Both the position numbers and the translations under genes were made by a program. Positions 21,231 through 32,194 of a DNA stretch of 64,000 nt are shown here, in pieces. The notes beneath the pieces are model-generated. The model had not been told where the DNA came from, did no database searches, and worked only from the letters and a program-made list of their open reading frames with translations. The DNA comes from Camellia lanceoleosa (lineage: Eukaryota; Streptophyta; Magnoliopsida; Ericales; Theaceae): positions 57,739,530-57,803,529 of the forward strand of contig CM045763.1 in NCBI GenBank assembly GCA_025200525.1, read 5' to 3'. Position 1 is the stretch's first letter. Every line of letters starts with the position of its first letter.

Positions 21231-22080
21231 GAGTCCGGATCATCTGCCGTAGTTTCCTGCAATTGTTCTAGCGGTGGTGCCAAAACGACGTCGTTTTGGC
21301 ACCTTTTTTTTTTTTTTTTTTTTTTTTCATTTTCATTTTCCTTCACCCTTTCTTTTCTCTCTCAAACATTTGAGAACCAAACCCTAACAAACAAGGGAGG
21401 CGACAGAAAGAGAGGAGGAGGAATAGAGGAGAAGGAGGAAGAAGAAGAAAAAGAAGAAGAAGAAGAAGAAGAGAAGAAGCCGGAGATGAAGGCTCGTCAC
21501 TATTGGTAGAGTTTGAGAACCAGATCTCATCATCCCTAATCTGATTTTGATGCAAAGAACAAACCCAAATCTGATAATACATTCACATTTTTTATTATAT
21601 TTTTTAGCCTATGATTTGTAATATATATATATATATATATATTTGGGCAAAAGAATGGCGTCTCATTGTCTCTCTCTCTCTCTCTCTCTCTGTTTTTATT
21701 TTTAATGGGAAAGTTGAATTTTCCAAGAATTTTTTTGTTTAATCACTGAAAATTCTATGTGTTTGGGAAAGTCTAATTCTTTTTGCTCTACAAAATGGAA
21801 TTTTGATGTTTATTTTTGCTCTACAAAATGGGATTTTTTGAATGATCTTTCAAGGATTGATTTTCTTAATTTGAATGATTTGTCTCCGAAGATGGTTTTG
21901 AAGCAGAGGATTTGTGGGTTTGGTTTGCGAATAGGCTGTCTGGTTTGTCTTCATCAAAACCAGACCAAACCCACGACCTTCCTAGACTCCATAGCTGTGA
22001 GTGAGAGTGAGAGAGAGAGATGGTCAAAAACTACGTCGTTTTTTACTACGGCAGGAAAGTATGGCAGAAGATCCAGACTC
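21231..22080. mobile_element. Non-autonomous MULE-type element, 850 bp, with 9-bp target duplication
   Basis: Flanked by perfect copies of GTTTGGGAT (21222-21230 and 22081-22089). The ends are inverted: GAGTCCGGATCATCTGCC then TTTCCTGC on the left, against GAGTCTGGATCTTCTGCC then TTTCCTGC (reverse complement of the right). Each end then carries a palindrome. The left is a perfect 28-base one (21276-21303) with core CAAAACGACGTCGTTTTG. The right is a decayed one (22023-22043). Inside are GA- or CT-rich leader-like tracts and a short open frame (21757-22143) without a recognisable domain. Confidence 0.85.
21619..21692 (+). repeat. (TA)n and (TC)n microsatellites
   Basis: An AT dinucleotide run at 21620-21651 and a CT run at about 21667-21692, both inside the MULE-type element. 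Confidence 0.95.
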
Positions 22081-22223
22081 GTTTGGGATGACTTAAATAA
22101 GTGCACTTTTTGTCTTTTTACGAAAAGATGTGCAGAAAAGTAGAGAGGTGATTTGATGAAAAAAAAATAAAAGGATAAAAAGATGGATTATTTTTGGGTT
22201 GCCAAACTTGGCTTAATTGACTT

Positions 22224-22604
22224 GGGAGAGACTTCTCTCTAGTCCACTGTGTAGAGTGGAGTGTACTGTTGGATCCATCACATGTCCCGTTTCGATGATC
22301 CAAACCATTCAATGTGCAGAGTTAGTCGAGTACTTCATATCTGCAAAAAATCACGTTAATCGGATTTGGTAGCTCCTGAATTAGAACACATTTTTGTTAA
22401 CAATTTATTTTTGAAGTTATATTTATCATTGACAAAATGTGTTTAGATCAAGGGGTTACCAATATCCAATCAATGTGATTTTTTGTAAATATGAAGTACT
22501 CGACGAGCTCTACACATCGAACAGTTCGAATAATCGAAACAGGACTTGTGGTGCCCAACAGTATGTTTCAGTCCACACAGTGAATTGGAGAGAAGTCTCT
22601 ACCT
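22224..22604. mobile_element. Foldback MITE, 381 bp, with 8-bp target duplication
   Basis: The two arms (about 190 bases each) are inverted copies: GGGAGAGACTTCTCTC, then ACTGTTGG, CCGTTTCGAT and GTCGAGTACTTCATAT on the left, and the reverse complement of the same order on the right. ATTGACTT flanks both sides (22216-22223 and 22605-22612). The 8-bp duplication suggests hAT. MULE is also possible because foldback forms with 9-bp duplications occur nearby. Confidence 0.8.
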
Positions 22605-22612
22605 ATTGACTT

Positions 22613-23190
22613 ATTTAGATTATATCACATTTTTACTTTTTATGCATTTTTTTAAAAAAAAAAAAACGTTAATAAACCAAAAAATAAATAACTTTCCAAA
22701 ATAGACCTAAATTTTCGGAGAACCGAATATGATTACATTAAAATTGTGGGAATTACTTTTGTTTTACCCAAAAAAAAATGTTATTCAGTATAGTTTCTTT
22801 GTTTTTTGAGGGTAAAAGAGATGGGTGCATAATCTATAATGCATTACGCCAGGTTAAAAAAAAAAAAAAAAAAAATTATCTATAATGCATTATGTCTCAA
22901 GAAAAGAAAAAATAAAATAAATATAAAAGACACTATGGATAGAGTAGATTTCCAAGTCCATTGATTATCGAGTAGCGGATGAGACACGTGAGACATGTGC
23001 AATTCATATAAGTAAAAATAAAAAAATTAATATTATAATATATAAGCTATTTAAATAGTAAGTGTGTTATTAATAAAATTTAAAATTTTAAATCCAAATC
23101 TTACTTACATTATAGTATAATAATTTTTTATTTTAATATATAAAAATTGTAAAAACTACCACGTAGAATGACGTGATGTCATGGACACCG
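22613..23190. other. AT-rich intergenic DNA
   Basis: No gene. Contains poly-A tracts (22860-22876) and a repeated TCTATAATGCATTA phrase (about 22833 and 22879). Confidence 0.5.
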
Positions 23191-23432
23191 AGGCCCTATT
23201 TGGTAGGGTTTATTTTCAGCTTATTTCCGTTTTTAGTTTAATTTAAGTTATTTTGATATGTTTGGTTCAGCTTAACAATACAGCTTATAACTTTTTATAA
23301 GTCAAAAATTAACTTATTCTTTAAGTGGGGAGAAAAAATTTAATTTATAAATTAAAAATTAATTTATGTTCACATTTATAAATTATAAATTATAATTTAT
23401 AATTATTTTCCCACAACTCTACCAAACGTGAC
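23191..23432. mobile_element. MITE, ~240 bp, copy 1 of the GGCCCTGTTTGGTA family
   Basis: Left AGGCCCTATTTGGTAGGG, right CTCTACCAAACGTGAC. The interior (CAGCTTATTT, TTAATTTAAG, AACAATACAGCTTATA, CTTATTCTTTAAGTGGGG) matches the copies at 32195-32427 and 53280-53529 (inverted). Confidence 0.8.
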
Positions 23433-24064
23433 GAAGTCTATCTTTTGCTTAACAATAGTAAAGTATACAGAAGATAGATAGATAGAAGATATGGAATGTT
23501 TTAGGGGTTTTTCAAGGAGTTTGACATAAAGTGGAAGTCTTAATTATTTTATTTAATGTGTTTCACGTAAAAAAGTGAAAAGAAATTAAATGATATTATA
23601 ATTGTCTGTAATTATTTTATTTTATTAAAAAATGTTTAAGACTCATAATTTTTTTTTATTTATTTATAATTTGATCTATAATGATGTAGTATGATACATG
23701 TTAACTTTTAGTTTGTCATATATACAGGTATGTTCTACTCGATATTTTTTTAAAATGAATAGTTTGGATCATCGAAATGTAACCCAAAAAAGGGTTTATT
23801 GGCTGCGTAACAGTGGCTACTACGTCCAAAATATCAGTCTATTTTCAAAAATTAAGGACAAAAATAACATGAATTTCTTATTTTGTCATTCTTTTAAATT
23901 CATTAATTAATAATTTTGAAGTGTAATAATTATACTATTAAAGGATAATTTTAAAAAAATAATGTTTTTTGATATGTAATAATTATATTATCAAAAAAAA
24001 AAAAAGTTAAAATCCTTAGACTAATATTTTAAAAGAGGTGGAATATTTGATTTTACAAGTGGGG

Positions 24065-24660
24065 TTTCTGGCTTGAAAATTATTAGACATCTTAAATATT
24101 TTATTAAATGTTCTACTAAATATTTTAGATGAGTATAAAACTTACATCATATAGATCCCACATAAGGTCTCGTTTGGCGAGTGATTTTTTTAGTCAAAAA
24201 GTTAAAAAGTCACTAAAAAAATTAAAAAGCCCACAACCTATATTAAAAAGTCAAAGATTCTATTTTTTCTCTATTTTTTGTACATTTTTTCGTAAAAAGT
24301 TAAAAAATTATCTCAAACATACTAGTTTTTTTTACATCACATTTTAGCCAAAAAATTAAAAAGTTACTAAAAAATGGAAGTGGGTTGGCTTTTTGACTTT
24401 TTGGTTTTTTTAACTATTTTAGCTTGGGTTAAAAAGTTTGGTTTGGGAAAGGTTTTTTGACTTTTTGGCTTTTTTAGCTTTTTTTTGTGAGAGAAGAGTG
24501 TAATGATTATGGGTTGGATGTGATGTTTTATTTTTTGTGACTAAAATAGCTTATTTTGTCTTTTGTGACTAAAATAGCCAAACAAGTCCCTAATCCATCT
24601 TCCCAAACAGAGCGTCCCACATTTATGTAAATTATTTGATAAAACATTAGGATCTCTACC
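24065..24660. mobile_element. Nest of three MITEs
   Basis: The outer element has ends at about 24080-24165 and 24612-24660 (ATCTTAAATATTTTATTAAA on the left, TATTTGATAAAACATTAGGATCTCTACC on the right), related to the family at 19137. Into it went a Tourist-like MITE starting at 24166 (GGTCTCGTTTGG after TAA), whose right end is lost. A third element (about 24377-24610: GGAAGTGGGTTGGCTTTTTG to CATCTTCCCAAAC) follows and has relatives at 24702-24950 and 44667-44903. Confidence 0.6.
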
Positions 24661-24701
24661 ATTGCTCTTTTGTTTTTGTTTTGTTTTTTTTTTTTTTTTT
24701 T

Positions 24702-24906
24702 CCGTTTGGGAAGTGAGTTGGCTTTTTGACTTTATGATTTTTTTAACTATTTTAGCTTTGGCTAAAAAACTTGGTTTGGGAAGGACTTTTTTTTTAGTTT
24801 TTTTGACTTTTTTTTATGAGAGAAGAGTGTAATGATTATGAATTAGATGTGATATTTTATTTTTTGTGGCTAAAGTAACCTATTTATCTTTTGTGGCTAA
24901 AAAAGT

Positions 24907-24939
<33 letters not shown>

Positions 24940-24950
24940 AAATCCATCTT
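24702..24950. mobile_element. MITE, second copy of the CCGTTTGGGAAG family
   Basis: Starts CCGTTTGGGAAGTGAGTTGG and ends CATCTTCTCAAA. Shares GAGAGAAGAGTGTAATGATTATG with the neighbouring copy. A 30-A run interrupts the right part. Confidence 0.7.
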
Positions 24951-25082
24951 CTCAAATCATGTATCATTTTGCTTACCAATTTTCAAAGCATGAGGGAAAG
25001 TGATACAGGTGGAAACCCAGCTCACTATTTATAGACAAAATACAAATCCTTTGTGCAAAGCTTTTTATACCCATACAAAATA

Positions 25083-25922
25083 GAATCCGGATCCTCAGCC
25101 GTCCATACCTACGGCCTATCCTACGGTGACCCAAACAACGTCGTTTTGGGGCTAGATTTCAATTAAAAAAAAAAAAAAAAAACAGAGCATGAGTAACAGA
25201 GGGAGAAGCAGAAAGAAGGGGGAAGAAGAAAGAGAAGAGAAAAAGAAAGAAGGCACCACCAAACTATTGTCGATCATTGCCGTTCCCCCCGATCATCCTC
25301 ATTTCCGTTTTCCCCCAATCGTCCGTTGCCGATTGTTCGCCGTTCACCGAACTGTTGAGTCAGATCTATTGATACTGATTGAATTCTTAATTCGAAGTAG
25401 TTTTTTGGTTTTTTACTGGATTTGTATGTAAGATATGAATTATTCTCATACACTTTGTTGCATCTAATGTTTGACTGTTTGTATTGATCTAATTTTTATT
25501 AATTTTGATTTATCATCTAGGATGTTCAAGTGTTATTCTATATATATATATATATATACACACATACATCTTCGATTTTTGAACCTCAGATTTTTTTTTT
25601 GGAATGGTTATTGGTGTTATGGGTGTTTGAAGTGTTTGTATATATATATATATATCTGAGATCTATGTATTGAAGTGTTTGAATTTTTGTTTGTATATAG
25701 TGTTTGTATTGTTGTTAAAAAATCTGGTTATTGATGTTCACGTGTTTGTCTTGTTTTGGGTCTTCTCCTCTCTTTTCCTCATTCTTTTTTTCTTCTTCCT
25801 CTTCTCTGATTCTGATTCTGTGTTTTTGTTATTTTTTTTTTTTAAATTTTGCCCCAAAACGACATCGTTTTGGGGCATTGCAGGGAACTGCCGCAGGAAA
25901 ACGCGACAGAGGATCCGGATTC
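25083..25922. mobile_element. Non-autonomous MULE-type element, 840 bp, with 10-bp target duplication
   Basis: Flanked by ATACAAAATA (25073-25082) and ATGCAAAATA (25923-25932), 9 of 10 identical. Inverted ends: GAATCCGGATCCTCAGCCG on the left, GAATCCGGATCCTCTGTCG reversed on the right. Next inside are ACGACGTCGT-type palindromes: CCAAACAACGTCGTTTTGG (25131-25150) and one around CCCCAAAACGACATCG (25851-25876). A GA-rich tract and a short open frame (25189-25431) follow the left end, like a leader and first exon. No domain is recognised. The element ends about 480 bases upstream of the transporter start codon. Confidence 0.85.
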
Positions 25923-25965
25923 ATGCAAAATAACCTTTTTATAAAGAGGAGTGATGGAGACCCCT

Positions 25966-26012
25966 CTAATCACCACCCCCACCCATCCCTCCACGTGGCG
26001 GGTGGTGATTGG
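25966..26012. promoter_or_regulatory. Inverted repeat holding a G-box upstream of the transporter gene
   Basis: CTAATCACCACC (25966-25977) and GGTGGTGATTGG (26001-26012) are inverted around a spacer with CCACGTGG (CACGTG at 25992-25997), the bZIP/bHLH G-box. A TATAAAG lies just upstream at 25940. Use as a promoter element is inference. Confidence 0.4.
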
Positions 26013-26131
26013 AGGACAAAAAATAATAAAATAAAAAAATAAAAAATAAAAAAAATAATCCAACCAATGAGAGAGAGAAAGGGGGTCAAAGTGGGTGGAA
26101 AAAAAAAAGAAAGTCTTAGACAGTTTTTCTT

Positions 26132-26138
26132 TATAAAA
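26132..26138 (+). promoter_or_regulatory. Candidate TATA box of the transporter gene
   Basis: TATAAAA lies 270 bases upstream of the start codon in otherwise featureless sequence. TATAAAG at 25940 is an alternative. Confidence 0.35.
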
Positions 26139-26401
26139 CAAGATACAACATTTATGATGGATTAGTATATTAATTAATATATTAATAGATAATATAGTAT
26201 AATTTTAAAATTTTTAAATATTTATAATTTATATAATATTATAACAATAATTAATATATTAATTGATACATAGCATCACTAGCAAACAAAACCCAACTCA
26301 CTCTCTAATAATAAGTCCGTCCGTGTGGTGTGTTTTAGCCCACAGACACTGATCTAAAAATCCTTTTTTTCACACAAAGTGGAGCACAGAAATAGAAATC
26401 A

Positions 26402-28592
26402 ATGGCTTCTTCTTCTTCTTCTGACCACCATAGCACTCAAATGGATGCCTCTGGAATTGATCAATCCCAACACCACAACAAACCCCCTTCTTCTTCTTCT
26501 TCTCTCCATGGAAGAAGATCAAGAACTCCTCTCAACAGATATGCTCTGGCTTGTGCTCTCTTGGCTTCAACCAATTCCATTCTCTTGGGTTATGGTATGT
26601 CCAATTTCGTTCTCTTTTTACTTTCATTTTTCTAAATTTCACATCAACCCATGTCACCAAATTACTTATAAATGGACCAACAACCATTGGTGCAGTGAAA
26701 AAACATCAGATCAACTTCGTGATTCGCTTATCAAAATAAAAAATAAAAAATTATACATATATAAATCTAATTTCAATAACTTTCTACATATATTGCTTTT
26801 CCTAAAAAAATATTCATATATAGAAATAAAGCAACGACCATTGATGCAGTGAAAAACACACCAGTTTAATAGTTTGGGTTCGAGCTCTAGGATCCCCTCT
26901 CCTGTCTCTCTTTTTTTATTTTAAAAAAAAAAAAAAAAAAAAAGTACAAATACCCTTGGACTGATAAACATACAAAATCATGTGAGGGTAACTCGGATGG
27001 TAAGTTGTTCAGTTCCCTATCCAAGAGGTTTGATATTTGACTACCCTTGGGCTTCCTCGGCCTCTAAACCTGAGTTTACAAGTCTAAAATGGGTTTTTTT
27101 TAAAAAAATATACATACAAATTTATATATTAATAAATTTAGAAATATATAAATTTTTTCTTTGGTAGAAATAAATGTACAAATATATGTTGTCTCTGTGT
27201 GCAGATATTGGGGTGATGAGTGGGGCAGTGCTATACATAAAAGACAACCTCAAGATCTCATCAACCCAGGTAGAGATTTTGGTTGGTTCACTGAATGTGT
27301 GTTCACTGATCGGATCTTTTGCCTCCGGCAAGACCTCCGACATGATCGGACGGCGATACACCATCGTCCTGGCATCAGTAACATTTCTACTTGGCGCACT
27401 CCTAATGGGTCTCGCACCCTCTTTCGCTTTCCTCATTTCGGGTCGTGTTGTAGCCGGAATCGGAGTCGGGTACTCCCTCATGATCGCTCCAGTCTACACC
27501 GCCGAGATATCTCCGGCAATGACACGTGGCTTCCTCACCTCACTCCCTGAAGTCTTCATCAACATTGGGATCTTAATTGGGTATATCTTCAACTATTCTC
27601 TCTCTGGTTTACCAGAGAATATAAATTGGAGGCTAATGCTGGGCCTTGCAGCGGTTCCAGCGATCGCCGTGGGCATTGGGGTCATGGCGATGCCGGAGTC
27701 GCCACGGTGGCTCATCATGAAAGGCCGGTTGGACGAGGCGAGGCGGGTTTTGATAAAAACATCGGAAAACGAAGAAGAAGCCAAGTTGAGGCTCGAAGAA
27801 ATCACTAAAGCCGCCTCGGAAACCGTGGATGGCCCGTCCGAGGGAACTTCTCGGGCGGATTGGCATGGAGAAGGGGTTTGGAAGGAGTTATTTTTAAGGC
27901 CCACTAGGCCCGTTCGGCGGATTCTGATTGCCGCCATTGGAATCAACTTCTTCATGCAAGCCTCCGGCAACGACGCGGTGGTTTACTACACGCCGGAGGT
28001 TTTCAAGGCGGCCGGGATTCACAATCGTAAGCAACTCGTCGGAGTCACGGTGATCATGGGGGTTGCCAAGACTTCCTTTGTTTTGGTCTCAGCCCTTTTC
28101 TTGGACCACTTTGGTAGAAGGCCTCTTTTGTTAATGGGCTCAATTGGAATGGCCTTTTCTTTACTGGGGCTGGGCTTGGGATCCAAATTTCTTGAGCATT
28201 CGGACCATAAGCCCGTTTGGGCCATAGCGTTGTGTGTCGTGGCGGTGTGTGCTGATGTTTCTTTCTTTTCGATTGGGCTGGGGCCCATTACATGGGTCTA
28301 CTCGTCAGAGATTTTTCCGATGAGGTTGCGGGCTCAAGGGTCGAGCTTGGCGGTGTCGGTGAACCGACTGGTGAGCGGGGTGGTGGCGATGACATTTTTG
28401 AGCATTTCAAAAAAGATTTCTTTTGGGGGAATGTTTTTTGTGCTTTCTGGAATCATGGTGTTTGGGACGATTTTCTTTTACTTCTTTTTGCCGGAAACGA
28501 AAGGGAAAAGCTTGGAAGAGATTGGGAAACTCTTTGAGGACAAAAGTAGTAGTACTAGCAATGTTAGGGCAAGGGAAATGAGTGAAATATAG
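26402..28592 (+). CDS. Polyol/monosaccharide transporter (PLT/PMT type, MFS sugar porter)
   Basis: Predicted proton symporter for sugar alcohols and monosaccharides, 12-TM major facilitator family, membrane-located. Exons 26402-26594 and 27205-28592 (intron GT...GCAG, phase 1) give 526 residues, normal for the family. Serine-rich N-terminus (residues 1-40), then TM1 ending in LLGYD, split by the intron at Asp65. Sugar-porter motifs seen: SDMIGRR (113-115 GRR), PESPRWL (228-233), HFGRRP in the second half and PETKGKSLEE (494-498). HGEGVWKEL before TM7 is typical of plant polyol transporters, closest in my memory to Arabidopsis PLT5/PLT6. Oddity: TM7 reads FFMQASGND where relatives have FFQQASGID, so the first Gln of the QQ sugar-binding pair is Met315. 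No stops or frameshifts. Substrate cannot be told from sequence. Confidence 0.92.
26595..27204 (+). repeat. Transporter intron with SINE-like insertions
   Basis: ACCATTG(G/A)TGCAGTGAAAAA occurs twice (about 26684 and 26839). A B-box-like GGGTTCGAGCTCTAGG (26877-26892) precedes a CT/T-rich stretch and a long poly-A (26924-26943). A second unit (about 26985-27090) has GGTAACTCGGATGGTAAG and GAGGTTTGATATTTGAC at A-box/B-box-like spacing. These look like two short tRNA-derived SINE remnants. Confidence 0.4.
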
Positions 28593-29490
28593 TGTAATTA
28601 TGATGTTTGACATTAGAAGCAACAGAGTTTTTTTTTTTTTTTTTAAAATTATGTACACAGATTCCAGATAAAGAAATATATTTAAAATAAGGTTGATTCA
28701 TATCTTAAATAAATCTAAATAATAGGTTTAATATTCTTAATAATTTTATGTGAATTTTATGTACCAACATTGTTCTTTTGGTAAAGGTAGTGGCCAAAGC
28801 TTATGCAGGTAATCATTTAGGATTTTGTGTTGAAGCTCAGCTCCATATAGTTATGAGTCATAACTAGAGGAATAGTATGCCATCCCCAAAAGGACTTCCT
28901 TCAAGGGGTTTATGTCAAACACGGGCTAAGTAATTTTTGTTTAAATTTTATTTTTACTTGACAAATTTAAGCTCTAAATATAACTTTTAATAACTTTAGA
29001 AACACTAATTGAATCAAGATATTTTACACACGCTACTTATATCAACTCATATTAATGATCAGTTTATCCGATACCAAATGCTGATGTAGAATCAACTATT
29101 ATTGTAAATAAAATAAAAATTAAAAAATGCAATAATTTAGCTGGTGCACATAGTTGGTCTCTTTGATTTGCTGTGTCATACATATATAAAACATGATGAC
29201 TTAGGCTGTGTTTGATATTATTTATATTTTTAAATTATTAAATTAAAATATTTAAAATAAATTGCAAGTTTCTTATATTTTTAAATTATTAAATATTTTT
29301 TATTTATATTTTAAAATATTTTAAAATTATTTTTAAATATTTTTAAACTTGAATATTTTTAAATTATTAAATTGCAAGTTTCTTATATTTTTAAATTATT
29401 AAATTAAAAGATTTATATTTTTAAACCTAAATATAAAACTACAAAACATTGTAAGTTTTTTTTTTTTTTTATAATAAAAATAAAATAAAA
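28593..29490. other. Transporter 3' flank, AT-rich
   Basis: No further gene. Poly-T at 28628-28644 and AAATATATTTAAAATAAGG may belong to the 3' untranslated region. Near 29270-29420 the phrase ATTGCAAGTTTCTTATATTT is duplicated. Confidence 0.5.
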
Positions 29491-29499
29491 TAAAATAAT

Positions 29500-30333
29500 G
29501 GGCCAATTACACTAATGCTCCCTAAAGTTTGGAGTTTGTGTCACTTTGATCCCTAACTTTTTAATTGTGACACATTTGACCCTAAATTTTAAATCTTGTT
29601 CCAAATAAAGACAAGTGAAGATACCATTCATTAATTTCAAGGGCAAAATCATCAATTTAATAAAATATAAACTAATTTGACAAAAATAAATGTCAAAAAA
29701 TATTTTTGAATTTTTAAAAATTATTTCTACCCACTAAAGAAAAAATTATGTAAAATTAATAAATCTCTAGACTCTTAGACATTTTTTTTTACTAAATTAA
29801 TTTTTATTATGTGTTTAGATGATGATTATGTAATGGGTGGTTGTTTTTATTTTCATTAAATTAATTTCTATTTTTCCAAGACTTAAATATGACGACAACT
29901 TTGATATCATTATTAAACCAATCCATTAAATCAAAAAATCTAAAACTAAAACTATTTCATATATTAAATATATCGATAACATATTAAAATCCTAACAATC
30001 ACCCATTACATGATCATCATTCAAACAAATAAAAAAAATTAATTTGGTAAAAAAAAAATATCTAAAAGATTTATTAATTTTACATAATTTTATCTTTGAT
30101 TGGTAGAAATAATTTTTAAAAATTTAAAAATATTTTTTGACATTTATTTTTATCAAATTATATTATATTTTGTCAAATTAACAATTTTACCTTTGAAATT
30201 AAGTAATAGTATCTTCAATTGTCCTTATTTAGAACAAGATTTAAAATTTAAAATCAAATATATTATAATTAAAAAGTCAAAAATTAAAGTGACACGAGCC
30301 TTAAATTACGTGAGCTATTAATGTAATTCACCC
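29500..30333. mobile_element. Foldback MULE-type MITE, 834 bp, with 9-bp target duplication
   Basis: Flanked by perfect TAAAATAAT (29491-29499 and 30334-30342). The arms are long inverted copies: left GGGCCAATTACACTAATGCTC; right, reversed, GGGTGAATTACATTAATAGC. Further inside, TGTCAAAAAATATTTTTGAA and GTAATGGGTG also recur inverted. No coding capacity. The left duplication lies in a (TAAAA)n run, so part of the match could be chance. Confidence 0.8.
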
Positions 30334-30344
30334 TAAAATAATTT

Positions 30345-30711
30345 ACAATAATGTTTTAGAGCTCTAAATTGTGAGCACTAAAGCATCACTAATGATGTGG
30401 CACAGGAGGCCCCACCAAAGTGATGTGATGTTTTGGCTTGAGTTTATTTATTTATTTATTTTTTTAGTCCATTAGTGCTATTAGTGATCAAAAAATTAAT
30501 GGGATGAATCACCACCCAATAATTTATAAGTAGTACCAAACAGGTTTAACAACTCTCACCTCACTTCGGCATGATTCAACCGTTTTGGCTCCTTTTTCTG
30601 TTCTGGTGATCAATCCATATGAAATGATGTGCCGACTTGAAAGTGTAATTCAAAGTGAAATCTCATCACATGAGTGTTGAACTTGAACAACCTAATATTT
30701 TTTTTATAATG
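30345..30711. other. Intergenic DNA with imperfect inverted repeats
   Basis: GAGCACTAAAGCATCACTAATG and CATTAGTGCTATTAGTGATC suggest a decayed foldback element. No gene. Confidence 0.35.
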
Positions 30712-30843
30712 AGGGTTGTTTGGAATGACCTAAATAAGTATATTTTTTATCTTTTTATAAAAAAATGTGTAAAAAAATAGAGAAGTGATGTGATAGAAAA
30801 AAATAAAAAGATGGATTATTTTGGTGTTGCCAAACTTGGCCTA
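30712..30843. mobile_element. Uninterrupted MITE of the GGTTGTTTGG...CCAAACTTGGC family
   Basis: Ends AGGGTTGTTTGGAATG and GTTGCCAAACTTGGCCTAAG. The interior AGAGAAGTGATGTGAT and AAAAGATGGATTATTTT match the split copy at 21216-22214. Confidence 0.7.
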
Positions 30844-31671
30844 AGTCTTGAGTTCTTAATTTGTAACATTAATCATTTTTTGGTTCTAATTTTTTGAATT
30901 TAATTTTTTTTGTATTTTTTAAATATTTTCAGTATTTTTTTTAAAATTTTTTAGGTGCAATTAATATAAATATAATTAAAAATATAATATTTATGAAAAA
31001 AAAATTTAAAAAAATTTACTAAATACCAAAAATATAAAAATATAAAAAATAGGATATTTTCATTGTCACGACCCGCTCCTCGTGCCCAAGGGTTAAGTAT
31101 CGTGATGGCCAGTAACTGAGGTTACCTCCGGCCAATTCTTAAACAAATTAATAAACGCGAGCGGAAGTAATATTTAAATGAGGGTACCAAAATAATTATC
31201 GAAACTTTTATTTTTATTACAAAATGTATTGACCAAAAAGGCTGATATTTACATATAAAAATATCATAAAAGTATTGTGTGTGTCTATTCTGCAGTCCCG
31301 CGTTTAAGACTTTCCAAAAGCTATTTCTGTATTGCATTATTTCCTGAAAATTGGTAAACAACTATAAACACATGGTAGGGTGAGAAATATTATACTAAGA
31401 GTATAGGGGATACGAAATAACCATAGATAGTTAATTAGGCCAAAACATTTACATAACTCAATTTGGTAAATAAATCATTTAAGTGGCAGAAACTGAAATA
31501 CAGAAATTATATAAATATATAACCATAACTACGGTACAGAACAGAACAGATGTCATAGAAGTGACAGTTAGAACAGAGGTATGGATTCAAGAGATGGCTC
31601 GTACAAACTCTAGAGGTGGCTCCCACAACAGTGTAGCACTTAGCTCCGTACAACACTTTACTCTGTACCGA

Positions 31672-31770
31672 ACAAAGGTCAATGGATCCATGACAAACAG
31701 AGGACCACAAAGTGGTCAAACAAAGGTCAATGGATCCATGACAAACAGAGGACCACAAAGTGGTCAAACA
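31672..31770 (-). repeat. Two tandem copies of a 48-bp unit in the solo LTR
   Basis: AAAGGTCAATGGATCCATGA through AAAGTGGTCAAAC is repeated exactly with period 48. Confidence 0.95.
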
Positions 31771-32194
31771 GAGGCCAATGGTTATTTAAGTTCCTTAAGG
31801 CGTGGAACTCTCGTGGTGGTACTTACAAAACATAATTGTTTATAAGGTCAGAGTCAAATATTCTGTAAAATATCAACAAATATATCTATAGGTTTTATTT
31901 TTACAAATAGGATTCAGAAATTAAACCACGTAATTGAAATAGTAATATAGCTTATAATAATTTATAAAATATAACTTGTATAAAATACATATGGTAAGTC
32001 AAAATATACGTAAAATATATTATGGTAACTCAAGGTATAATATAACTCACCTTAACTTTAATATCTCACTCTTTCTTTCCACTATTAAAGATCCTTTTAC
32101 CTTTCACTATTTTTCCTTCCCTTCTCTCTTCCTCTTTCTTTCTTCATTCTTTCTTTCTTCTTTCCTTTGTCAGGTTGATCAACTCTCTCTATTT

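Larger units (their letters stand above)
21216..22214 (+). mobile_element. MITE (GGTTGTTTGG...CCAAACTTGGC family) split by a MULE-type insertion
   Basis: The left piece GGGGTTGTTTGGGAT (21216-21230) and the right piece (22081-22214, GTTTGGGATGACTTAAATAAG to TTGCCAAACTTGGC) together match the uninterrupted copy at 30712-30843. The insertion at 21231-22080 accounts for the gap. Confidence 0.7.
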
